Below, piece after piece: positions 30,441-42,000 of a stretch of 64,000 nucleotides of DNA. Location: positions 4,357,501 to 4,421,500 of the forward strand of contig NC_060018.1 in the NCBI RefSeq assembly GCF_021134715.1, read 5' to 3'. This DNA is from Daphnia pulex (taxonomy: Eukaryota; Arthropoda; Branchiopoda; Diplostraca; Daphniidae). How positions within the stretch are numbered: position 1 is the stretch's first letter; each line of letters opens with the position of its first letter. Below the pieces are notes generated by a model. The model did no database searches. It was not told the origin of the DNA and saw nothing but the letters and a program-made list of their open reading frames with translations. Both the position numbers and the translations under genes were made by a program.

Positions 30441-33400
30441 ATATATACAGCTGACTTGTATATACTAAAAAAAAGGGGCATGTCTGTGTACGTTGCTGAT
30501 GGTTGGCTCCCCACCTGGATAGCACCACTCCTATTCACCAGGAGATTGGAACGCGAATTAAATTGCCCAGGTGGCCCCTCTATCTAAATCTATCACACTG
30601 TTATAATCTTTCAACCTCTTTGTCAAAAGAGAGAAAATGTCAACTTTTAGGGATAACTTTTTGGGTTAGCAGAGCTATTACCTTGTGTCAACTGGAGGAA
30701 GAACGGATGACCGAGTTTGCTCTCTCATCCGTTTTATTTTATTTTAAAACAAACAAATGTTGGTGGAGATCAAAAAAGGCTTGCTCCACCTTGTCAAAAC
30801 GAATCCTCTACACTTTGCAGGGAAATGAAGGGCCGACCTCTGACCTGGAAATTTAAAAAAAATAAAACAGAAAACAAAGAATATAGTAGTAGAATCTTGC
30901 AATTAGTTCCGGTCACAAAACAACCGAGCTATAGATATATTGTAAGTTGTGTATAAAGAGAGAGAGATGAAGATTTTAGAGCCAAAGTGTTAATTGTTTC
31001 GACCTCCCATTGAGTGTAGTAGTAGGACGGTACACCCAGCAGAGTGCCGGGCGGATAGCACGTGGATTTTTCTTTTCCTTATTCTTTATTTTTTTACTGT
31101 ACACAGACATTGTTGCTGTGAACTCCAAGAAAGAAAAAAGAGTTTGGGAGATAGCAGATCAAGGGCCAAAAACGTACATAAACAATGATAGCAGTGGCCT
31201 TTTTTTTGGCAAGTCAAACGGACCATCGAACATGCCCACGAGACTTGAGATATCTCGAGAAAAGACCTGACACATCGTTAAGCCACAGATCTCCAGCAGC
31301 AGGGAGAGATGAAACACTCCCCTTTTGAATATAGTGACATGAAAGGAGCGTTCTCGCTTTGACTTCCCAGAAGAATCTCCAGAAATATTTTTGGTTTCCT
31401 TTTACTGCAGCTGTCGGATTGAATAAAGTGTCTTCATCATTCTTTGCCCATGAATTATCATGGGTAATCAAAGAGCTAATTGCGAGGAAACAAAAAAGTT
31501 AAACAAGAGGTGGGTGGGATATAACGGGGGCGTAGGTGTACTTGCAGGTGGATCAGCACAAGGCTTAATCCCACAGGAGGGTTGTTCAAGTTGCGGTTCC
31601 ATATGTGTCTAGTAATTATCGCAAGATAATCTAAATCCATTTAACCGCAAACCATTTTCGTTCACACCCGTGAAATTGAAAGCAGTTAACACTTGTTAGT
31701 GCTATCGGCTTTCACTAGTACACGGATCGGGTTTACAGCAACTTTAACAAGGTAACACATTTGATGGGAAACTCGATAACAAGCAAACATTGAGAAGGGT
31801 TCGCAGAAGAATTGCAGTAAGAATTACGTAAGATCATTTCGCTTGGGATAAAAAGAAATTTTCGGAGATTAGATTAGTTTTTATCTTTGTTATCAATAAA
31901 ATCGTTGTAGTCGTTGTGAGAGTGACATTGACTGATACGAACCACAAGAAGCTGCTAAAAACGGCGTAAAGAATGGCCATTTAACGCATAAATTGCGTCT
32001 TGCCTCATTCGCCGACCCCCCTCCGCCCGTTTGAATAAATCAATTCAAAGATTCTGCTCACGTTGAAGCGATTGATGGTGGAGACGACTGGAAATAGATC
32101 GCACAATCCCATATATGTGAGGCACTCATTATTTCAGTCACTGGGAAGACTGAAAAGTTACTCCTCTTTTTTTGGCCGGTGGCTCTTGTCTCTCCATTAG
32201 CGGCATCAAAAAAAGAGGATCCTGAAACGAAATGGGATGTGCTGCTGGCCGCCGGAGCCGGTGCCCGTCAATGATTACCAAAAAGGAGCTGAGCTCTATA
32301 GCTCGAATTCGAAGAAGCACCAGAGTTTTTTCTTCGTCTAACAATGCACGATTCAATGAGAACATGACGTGTCCCACTTTAATGAAACAAGCCATTTCGA
32401 ATTAGTACTCACGATCGTACATCTTGGTAATCCCCCACTTTTGGATAGCTCTTTTCATTCTCTGGTTTGGCCAAATTCTATTTCAATGTGCAACACCTTC
32501 AACCGCGAAAAAGAAAGGCCCCAAAATGGAGTGCTTTAGTCAGTTATTGACTAACCCGAGTCCCGGCAAACTAACCAAAAAATAATGTCCACCTATAAAC
32601 TTTGCTGGCGATCGAACGAAAGATCTTGAAGCACGCCAGCCTGTGCTATATAAGCTGGGAAAATTCACAAAGCTCGAGGGCGAACGATATGTAGATGTAC
32701 GGAATGAAATTCAATGGACGCAAAAACTAACGGATTTTTGTGTTGCCCTTTGTTGCTTATTACTTTTCGACATTGGGATGGACAGGTATACACGTAAATA
32801 TGTTTGTACACAGATATTCATACAGTTTTGAAGTACCTGTTGGGTCCAACTCCCGGCACATGGGAAATAAGAGAAATAAAAAAAAGATGGGCTTTCTATT
32901 CCCAGGAACTTGAACTTGGGTGGCAGAAAGGGGAGAGAAATAAGAGGGTGAAAGCTTGGATTGAAGCAACAGAAAATAAACCGTGTGTGATAAAACAAAA
33001 AAAGTCTTGAAGGAATTTCGCACGTCAACGCCAACTTCGTATGGAAGATGCGTTTATCTGAGCGCCATTTCTCTCTCTCTCTCTTTTGATAGACCGACCG
33101 ACTGCCATTCGCGGAGCCTTTTCAAAGTGAAATCAAGAAGAGCAATTGTACATAGTCCCTTTTTCTTTCTCTGGAAATGACAGACCACTCACTGAATTAT
33201 TTTAAGCGACGGCAAAGAAAAAATCCTACTTGAAGATAAATACTGGGAACGGGAATTCGTTTATAAGCACTCTTTTTTACCGGTGGCATGAAAATAAAAA
33301 GAAAGCTGACGGGAAAAAATAAAAATTCAGGTTGCTCGTGCACGACCTTTTGACGTTTCGCCAAGAGGAAGTCGATCCAAGGTTAACTATGGCTATTATT

Positions 33401-34740
33401 ATTGAAAATGTTTGAAATGCGAGTTTATAAAAGCGGAACGGATAGCTCCACGGAAATGACAACAATGATTCTTGGGTCTGATTGAGTTCTACCGGATTGT
33501 AGAATTCAAGTAACAGTAATGGAATGATATTACGGTTCAAATAAATTATGGATGAGGGTGGGTTATGGAAATAAAACTGGAGACTATTACGTTTGAATTG
33601 ATGAATACCCCAAGCGTCGTCTCCGGAGACCAGCAGTCGCATTTACATTTAGACAAGCCAGCCACCAAAGCCAAAAAAGAACTTTAAAAGGCTCGCGGCA
33701 AATACTTTTCGTTTCAGATGGTTGCAGGAATGAAAGCAGCGTATCTTCAATCCCAAGTATTAAACAGCATTTCAGTTACAACATCGGAAATCGATAGAAT
33801 TCCTGGAATATTAATCCCCGCTGGAAAATTACAAGCACGACGACGTTAACTTCTGGGTAAAAAATATTCAGCAAGTGACCTCGACGATGTTCAGGTGAGA
33901 AACTAGTCAAGTAGCACACAGTGCAACTTAGTCTGCAGTCAAGATTTTGTGTTACTATATTTATTGCGACATGAAGCACTCAGGCACTTTAAAACGCCAG
34001 CGATAGGTCACGATCGTCTGGTTGAGTTTTCTGGTTTTCATCAAGGAACGTCAGACCTTTTAGACGGCAACTGAAAAAAGCAGCAGCTTAACTAGTGTTT
34101 CTCACGAAGGGCAATTTTCTGGTACAATTCTTTCTTTCAGTCGAAAAGACATTGATTTTAGTTGGAGAGTATCAGCAATGGAGAACGCCTATAGTTTTAA
34201 ATTCACCATTTCACAAGTTTTATCAAAATATCGAAAACAAATAGCCTCGAACTGGGAAGCGAAAATCTGGTTGACTACGTCTGCCTCACGTTATTTGAGG
34301 CTTGAAAGAGGGGCTGCAGACAAACTTCGACAAGAATGTTTACCACTAAAATATGACTATTGTTTTCAGCAGCTTACAACATTTCAAATAACTTGGCTTC
34401 GTTCTTTTTCGCATTTCGGGAAAACAACTATTGCCAAGAAAGACAGGAATTTCCGTCATTCTAGGTAATGGCAAACAGCAGAGTTCCAAAACATAATCGC
34501 TAGATGTCATTTACAAAAATACAGGGGAATCACGTGGGCTGAATATTTTATCGTGTACTTACCATCATATTTTCTAGATCCATCAAGTCAGCAGAGAAAA
34601 TTCGGATCCACAGTGTTGATCCCTGTCCTTTTTCACGAGACAATGTCAAGCTCAAATTCTCAAGTTTCCACTAAAGACTAAATATGTACAGCACATTTAA
34701 ACTTGGGTAACAGCTACCTCTCAGCTCAAAAAAGAAAAAC
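30441..34740. other. Intergenic region, no gene seen
   Basis: Over 4 kb without a coding signal I can support. Open frames of 60-120 codons (for example 30503-30856, 33277-33642 and 34178-34468) lack splice context, family motifs and codon regularity. Confidence 0.45.
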
Positions 34741-35065
34741 AATTGATCGTGTGTTTCGTCTGCTTTTGTCGTCTGCAAAGTGCATCAAACGCCACAAATC
34801 GCTCCAAATTTACTGGCAGCAATTTTAAAATTAACACTGTTTTGTTGAAAAAAAAACACAGTATGCTTCAGTCCTTAATTCTTGTGATGCACTTCAATGA
34901 TACAGTTGGAATTTTCGATTCTGAAAATACGGTAAATAGTATTTTACCGTTCTATCTTCATGGTATATTCTATGCTGCTGGTTTCTGTTTTCAATCTTTA
35001 GATTGCAGCAGCTGTTGAAGTGTCATTTCCATGGAATAAATCCTAACTGATCTTGCACTTCAGGC

Positions 35066-35653
35066 ATGAACAAACTACCACCAACAGATTCTGTCATCAA
35101 ATTGTTGTCTAAACTATCAGTGCTTGGGCAGCAGTTAATTGTATCAAGCTGCATTAATTTTGGCACTTTCACATTACTTCCTGATTGTTCCCGAATGGAA
35201 GACACAACTACAGAATTTTATGATAAATGTATGGTTTATTACCATCATTTCTTAGTTATATGGTGGTTAAATTTTATTATGTGTAGCCTCAGCCTCACTT
35301 TATCTTTTGACTACAGACACTGTGTACTTCGTAGTTTAGTGGTTTTCATTCTGACAATCTGGGAATTCACATTTCTTCATTCTTCCTCAACTGCTGATGA
35401 TTCTCTCATGCCTCTTTTTGTTTTTGTTTTCCGTTCTATGATATTTGGATTGCTATTATGGGATATCATTATAGATGTTGACTTCAGAAATTGCATCTTG
35501 TTAGTTTATGATCATTTCATTGGTGAAATTGTTAACCCCTTCTTTGATTTCCTGGAAGATTATGTTGATGCTGTTGATGAATTGCCTTGGGTCTGGAATT
35601 TGATAGATGGATTGGATGAAATTTCTAAGTTTGCCTTGTGTACAAATGCATGA
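35066..35653 (+). CDS. Unrecognised 195-codon open frame, possible orphan gene
   Basis: A single open frame starts MNKLPPTDSVIKLL and ends SKFALCTNA. It is rich in Leu, Phe, Ile and Asp, with hydrophobic stretches (YHHFLVIWWLNFIMCSLSLT, LVVFILTIWEFTF, LFVFVFRSMIFGLLLW) that could be membrane spans, and an acidic C-terminal third (DYVDAVDELPWVWN). No signal peptide at the start and no family recognised. A second frame (35607-35957) overlaps its end. AATAAA signals on the plus strand near 36220-36240 could serve a plus-strand transcript. It may be a real lineage-specific gene, a decayed gene, or chance in AT-rich DNA. Confidence 0.3.
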   Translation: MNKLPPTDSVIKLLSKLSVLGQQLIVSSCINFGTFTLLPDCSRMEDTTTEFYDKCMVYYHHFLVIWWLNFIMCSLSLTLSFDYRHCVLRSLVVFILTIWEFTFLHSSSTADDSLMPLFVFVFRSMIFGLLLWDIIIDVDFRNCILLVYDHFIGEIVNPFFDFLEDYVDAVDELPWVWNLIDGLDEISKFALCTNA

Positions 35654-36249
35654 TTTGATGATTTCATGTCCAGCAGTCAAACATCACAACTCCCAAGACA
35701 ATTTAGTTATTCTTCTTAGTTTCCCTGTGAACTGTGATGAGCTTGAAAAAAATTTACAAGTCATTAAATTCATCTATGATGCCAATGTGAAACAAACCTT
35801 TTTTTATATTGTAGCCTCCATTCATTCTGTGAAAGCGATAATTGTCAATTCAAGCAATTATAAAAAACGATTTAATTTATTTTTAGTGGAATGTAAGCCA
35901 ATATGTACAATAATATATAAATTATCATTGAATGAGCGACTTCTTCGACGGCGATAAAAAAAATATCGAAATATGTGGTGATAAATTTCGAAATATGTGG
36001 TGTTATTTTGAATTTGAAATGAAATTTGCGCTGAAAGTTAAAGGATATGTTAAGCAGAGATTTGAAATAAGCACGCCATTAAGAGAACGCGGTCACACTC
36101 TCCCCGCTAATCAGTTACACGAGAACAAAGTGGGAAACGTGAGCGAAAAATGAGCTTAAGCTTGTTTCAACTTTGATGTTAAGGTACAGATGTGAGTTAA
36201 TTAGTAATTAGAATTTTGAATAAAGAAAAAATATAAATAAAAGTAACAG

Positions 36250-38226
36250 CTACTCATCATCAGAGGAAAAATAGGAGGGAGTATTTTTCTTTACTGACTT
36301 AATCATCTGTCGAGCATTGTTTCGTGCGATGCGCTCCATCTCTTTCACCTTTCGACCAAACAGCTCTGGACTTTCATTGTTCATGTCATTGCTCACAGCA
36401 GATGTGTTAAGAGGTCGAAGACTTGAGCGACTTCGGAGATTATAAGCAGACTGAATGGCTGGTGTGTTGCAACGGCTGCTTCGGCTAGAACGTGATGCAG
36501 ACCGTTCGGGCTTGATCTCCTTTTTAATTTCATCAAAAGAAACGTGCAGGATGTCTGGACTGGGAACCACACTGGACGCCCGTGATTTGGCTGTAATGAA
36601 TGCATCGTCATCCTCCGATGGTATGTAAGTACCATCGCTTGCCTCGGAGTCGTAAGAGAATTCGCTATCAGAGCTGTCTTCAAAATCGAGCGATAATTTC
36701 TTCTTTTCAAAGTCTATCTCATCAGATGACATCATTTTTGCATTCCCAACTCCACCTGTATCGATCATGTTTATAAACTTTAGCGAAAAATTCCAATAAT
36801 AAATTAAACACAGCTCACCGATGCTTTCAAAAAAACCTTTGAGCTCCATGTTTTGCCGCTGAATTTGCATTAACAGAGTGTTGTTTATAAGGTTATAGTC
36901 CTGAAAGCTGTAAGCGAAGTAGGACAGCAATAGAACGCAAAATGTCATGGCAGCCTTGCGAACGAGCCATATTCTCCAATACATTTCTTTCTATAAAAGT
37001 AATGAGAATAAAAATAATAGCCAATATGATTTTTTGTTTCTTGTCTTTTTTTTCTCTTATGGACATCTAAGACTTACGGAGGCTTCATCGGCTGGCAAAT
37101 ATCCGTTTTCATCAGTAACGGTCCAATGGACAATACATCGTTCCAACGCCAAACTACAACCGAAAAGGACGAATAGCCAGAAGCGGGCCGCAGCAGTACG
37201 AGAAGTGGATGTCAATAAATAAACCGTCAGTAAAGCCGTTGGATAGAATATTAGACTATAAAATCCTGACACCTCTCTGAAAATAGATATGTTTTAGAAA
37301 TTTTGTTTACTAAAGTTTTCTTTAAATAACACAGTACCCTAATACAAGATTCTGGAGTTTTGAAAGTCTGTCAAAGACTTCAAATATCATATTTCTCTGT
37401 TCACTGGTTGATGACCTGTTGATTAAAAATAAAAACATTATGATTTGGACCAATTGAAAAGGAAAAAAATGTACATAAGCCAACCTGAATTCTTCAAGCA
37501 TATCTTTAACATTATCTTTAGACATGTCAAGAGCAATGCCCAGTTGAGAGCTACTTTCTAGAAGACGTTCTTGTTGAGAAAGGGATTTTCGTTGAGCTTC
37601 CAAAATTGCATCTTGTAATTCATTAGTGTCCTCCAGTGTCTGAACAACTTTCATTGAATTGTCTGTCAACCTATAAAAGAAAGGATAATGATAGTAAATA
37701 CAACTAAAATCAATGATAACCTTAAAAATTTGTAAACCTACTTAGCAACTGTATTCTCTGTTTCTTCTTGCCATACTTGTGTCTGGAGAAAGTAACACAT
37801 ACTCTGGGTATGAGTGAAGAAGTTTGTAAATGCTGTGAAGCCGTTATTATTCATCTGGCTTAGGCATACACTAATATCGTCATTGTTGTCACATGGGTAT
37901 GTAGTTTGCCCAGCTTTTTCTAAAAAACAATTTGTAAACTGGAGAGCCAGCCATCTTTGCAAATCATCTGTCAGGTGTTTGCAACCCGTTTCTAGTTCTT
38001 TTAAGGCGTTTTTCCAGCACGAACCATACCGGGGCATTTGTGAATCACGTACCACCAAATTGTAATTAAGCTGGCCCTCTTGTAATTGTTTTTCGTCTTT
38101 CAGTGCAGAATATCTAAAATTTTCTTTATGGTCTGAGTATTCAGCATTTCTTTTGCCGTGCACTAAAGCCAAACAAAACAAATGAAAGGCCGACAAAATA
38201 AAAGCAAAGAAGTATATGAAACGCAT
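36250..38226 (-). CDS. Brambleberry-like nuclear fusion protein (KAR5/GEX1 family)
   Basis: Exons 38226-37742, 37670-37485, 37415-37338, 37276-37078, 36990-36819, 36755-36250 give 541 residues. A signal peptide (MRFIYFFAFILSAFHLFCLA) precedes the family's Cys-rich luminal domain: SCWKNALKELETGCKHLTDD, LQFTNCFLEKAGQTTYPC, SVCLSQM and SMCYFLQTQVWQ. A coiled-coil-like segment follows (exon 2-3, LEDTNELQDAILEAQRKSLS), then two or three membrane spans (SLIFYPTALLTVYLLTS, FWLFVLFGCSLAL, MTFCVLLLSYFAYSF) and an acidic, Ser-rich C-terminal tail. Relatives act in fusion of nuclear envelopes: Kar5 in yeast mating, GEX1 in plants, Brambleberry in karyomere fusion of fish embryos. Head to head with TMA7, 421 bp between starts. 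Confidence 0.88.
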
Positions 38227-38647
38227 TTTTCTTCTGGTTGTAGCTTATTACTTATTACTTTTCACTTAAAACTGCTTAAGTAAAAACGGTTAAAATTGAC
38301 GACTGAAATTTTTTTTTCAAAAATACTAGAATAGCATGTTGCCAAACTGCAATGTACCCAAATCTTTTTCTTTTTCTTTAAGAAAGAAAATTTAGTTTAG
38401 ATCAATTTTTAAATAAAAAATATTCGTTTTAAAATATTTCTATTTAGTAACAAACATAAATTGTAAAAAGCATTACCATTTTACTTTTAACATTTATTAT
38501 GAGTTAATATGGCAGCAATGTTACGCCACAGCCTCGAGGGAAGAACTCGACATTCGACAAGCAAGGGCACAAGTCTTACACATACGTATTCGACATTTTT
38601 TGATTTGCTGTCATTTCAGTGTCGCAATTAACAAATAGAACTATACA
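38227..38647. promoter_or_regulatory. Bidirectional promoter between Brambleberry-like gene and TMA7
   Basis: The 421 bp between divergent starts hold both promoters. It is AT-rich. The TMA7 transcript probably begins near the TTCAGTGTCGC at about 38615, close to its start codon. Confidence 0.5.
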
Positions 38648-39091
38648 ATGTCAGGAAGAGAAGGTACTAATGTTTCTATTTAATACCTGAGCAACTTGGG
38701 AATTTGTTTTTATGTCTGTAAATTAATATTTTTGATTCATTTCTAGGAGGTAAAAAGAAACCCTTAAAGGCCCCCAAGAAGGACAACAAAGAGCTTGATG
38801 ATGTAAAATGAAAATTAGTTTTATATTGTGCTTTGTATTTTTTTTAATATTTTTACTAACTTGAAAATTCATAATTTCTTCAGGATGATAAGGCTGTCCT
38901 GCAGAAACGGAGGGAAGAGGAGAAGGCATTGAAAGAATTGGCTGCTAAGGCCGCTAAGGGACCATTGGGTAAGCAGAAATTTCATTTCTTAACTGTACTT
39001 CTAGCTCTACCAGTTGCATCAAACTTCTGACAAGACATGTTTTTCTTACATTGCAGGAGGTGGAGGTATCAAGAAATCAGGAAAGAAGTAA
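38648..39091 (+). CDS. TMA7: Translation machinery-associated protein 7
   Basis: Exons 38648-38663, 38747-38802, 38884-38968, 39057-39091 encode 63 residues: MSGREGGKKKPLKAPKK, then DNKELDDDDKAVLQKRR, EEEKALKELAAKAAKGPL and GGGGIKKSGKK. Length and sequence fit TMA7 (CCDC72), a tiny, highly conserved, Lys-rich protein associated with ribosomes. It has four exons, the first coding only five and a third codons, so no simple open-frame scan finds it. Introns are 81-88 nt. Confidence 0.96.
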
Positions 39092-42000
39092 TGATACTGA
39101 ACCTTTTTCTATTGATACAAAGATTTTTTGAATACAAGTGCATACAATCTGTTCTCTTAATATTATTACCTTCATTCATAATACTTTATTTTCTCATTTG
39201 AAAAGTTTGCAATGTGCATACACCACATAAATCCTATTTTGTTACAGACATATGAGTAAGCTGTTTGTTACTCCAATATAACTGTTCTCAAAATTGCCAA
39301 AAAAGTAAAAATCACAGGAAGCAATTAATAGGTGTAATGTGAAGATCTAGGGCTGCTTTGATGGTATTAAATCAAAATTGTTAATTATTCTGAAGCGTAA
39401 CAAGTCCTGAACCCGCTTCCAGAACTCACCGAACTAAACGATTTCAGGAAGGCAAGTTTTTAAAACTCTTTGTTCTAACTCATATTACTACCTCTTTTCT
39501 TATAAATCTGAGAAACTAGTTTTAGTACTGGTATATGTTGGTCAGTTTCTTTGATATTTGTTAACATTTGAACTTAGGTTAAGTTTATTATGTTAATAAA
39601 GTAAATAGTTAAATACCATTTCACTTAACGTGCCGTTCTGACCCAATTTGGTATTGGGAAAATTTAAAATCCAAGTGGGAAGTACAAGGCAGTTGATTTA
39701 TCATGGAGATTGCACGACGAAATATTCAGTGAATGCCGGAGTAAGAAAATACACAAACAACCTTTCATCTTCTGAGAACTATTGTTGCAAAACTGCGGCG
39801 ACAAACTGAGCGTTTACTTAGCGAAGAGCCAGAAACCAACTTGATGTAACACCGAATGTGAACTGGTATCTTAGTCATTCGCAGAAAAACACAAAAAATC
39901 TATTAGTACATTCACAGTTGGTACACGACACGAGCTAAAGAATATAATGGAATAAGTTTCGATATAGTGGAAGCAGAAAAAAAAACAACTTTGAAATACG
40001 TTGCCAATAAGTTTCATCTTATAGATATCGAAATGTTTCTACCGTGCGTGAAGATTAGAACGTGTCACATATAGGGCGAGGCAACAGTAGCAAGAATCAT
40101 TCAGAGTTTTCTACATTTTTATGGTAAAAGTTGCTGAGCCCCGGAGAAAAAAAAAATAAGAAATAAGTTTCAACTTTCAATTATCAACTAAGGTATCGTA
40201 ATGGAAAAGTTGGACAGCACCTGGCAGCAGCTGTAAAGTTTTCGAATGTTCTGAAAATTGGTTTAGGCAACACGCGGGGCTATGCAATCGGTAAGATTTA
40301 TTGACAAATGAGCTTTGCATTGCAATTTGATAGCTAAACGTTTCCACCTCTTTGCTCAGTCCCAAAATGCTATCACTCTGACTCTTGACAAGATTTCTTT
40401 TCATTTTAAACTTTGCTCTTTATAACTTTCGGATCATCTCGACGCAATTCAATAAGGGAAATTGTCAGTTAAGTTTAAAAATAGTTTGCATCTGTCACTG
40501 ACAGCACTGGTGACTGCTACCTCTACTAGCTGGCACTTCGTGTGTGCAATTATTACCTGGCCCAAAGAATGAACAACTGTCTGTGTAAATAATTACCCGA
40601 GCTGTAAATCGATACGAACATATGGTTATGGCACCTTCCTCTCGATTGCTCCAACAAAGTGGTTCGAACTCCTTTATCGTACGATGAATCAGATCCACGC
40701 AGGAGCAAACTGACCGTCTTGTTGAATGTCGTTTGGACCTGTCCGCCAAGGTTAATTACATTACCGTGACTTGTGAACGCTTTCGTTTCTCTTTCAAGAA
40801 GAGAAACAGGAATCAAGTTTGAAGGTCCGTAAAGCCGGAAGCTTCATCAATTTCCGACCTTTGCTGCTATTCCCAGTCGTTTCCGGAATGGAGGAAACGG
40901 TTTGGCAGGAAGAACCTCTGAGAGGAAAATGAAATGACTTTGATATACCAGTCTCCGTGCTGTATAGACCAACTTGATCGAGTTAATGCTGTCGTTTCCG
41001 CTGACGTGGTTGAGTACGGCAAAGACAAGGGACGAGTTTTAGCTGCTGTATAGATATTCAGACGAACGATCACCAATTTTAGATTGCATTCTTGTTCATC
41101 GGAAGGCCTTAGCTGACTAAGTATATGAACTTTACTTTACATACTTGGCAAGGACCGCCGATGGATTTCTAATAATAAAATGTAATTACCCGCAGTGACA
41201 AAAGTGCTAGCGCAATCAAATGATCAATCTGTCATTCCCGCTTTCCATTTTCACTTTCAGTCTTTGCTGTGAGCTAATGAAACACATTATTTAATTCAAT
41301 ATTTTGCGCCTTGTGTCATGATTCCGTCGGAGATGAGTCGGCTTTCCATCGTTTCGGTCGGTATTGACTCTGCTCAGTACGGTGCAATGTGTTTCAGGTC
41401 GGGAAAAGGAAACCAGGGAACAGTACTCGAACTCGGAATAACTTGCTGGAAAGATTGCGACTTGTTCTTGTCTGGATCCTCTTGACCCTTTTCGGTTTGA
41501 TTCATTCTGCGATCTTTTGTATAGCTCCAAATGAAAGCGATTGGAGACTCTGGTTGCGGGAGATATGACTGTTGCTGGGAGCCAGTTAATTACATGCTAG
41601 AACGAATATTTACCAGAAGAAAAAAAAATCGTTCGAATCATTCGGTGTACGACTATTGACATCAACAAACACAAGGACACATAAATTGGAAATGCATTCA
41701 ACCATGGTAAGTTACCAAATCGCAGCTAGTTGGTCGGCTTCGTATATAATGCCTGTTATCCAGCAATGCTACTTGTGTAGCCTGTGAATCTGACCGAATC
41801 CATGGCAACGATAAGAATTGCACCAACTACATCTTTATTTTGTTTCAAGCGTGTTGCTCATTATTCTTTTAATATAAAAAATAGTTTGAACGATACGATA
41901 GTCAGATTATCGACCCAACACCTCGCGTCGGCAGATGCTCAAGGATCCACCAGCAGTTTGCCACCGAGTTACTTTTTCTTTCCTCCTTTTATTAAAAAAA

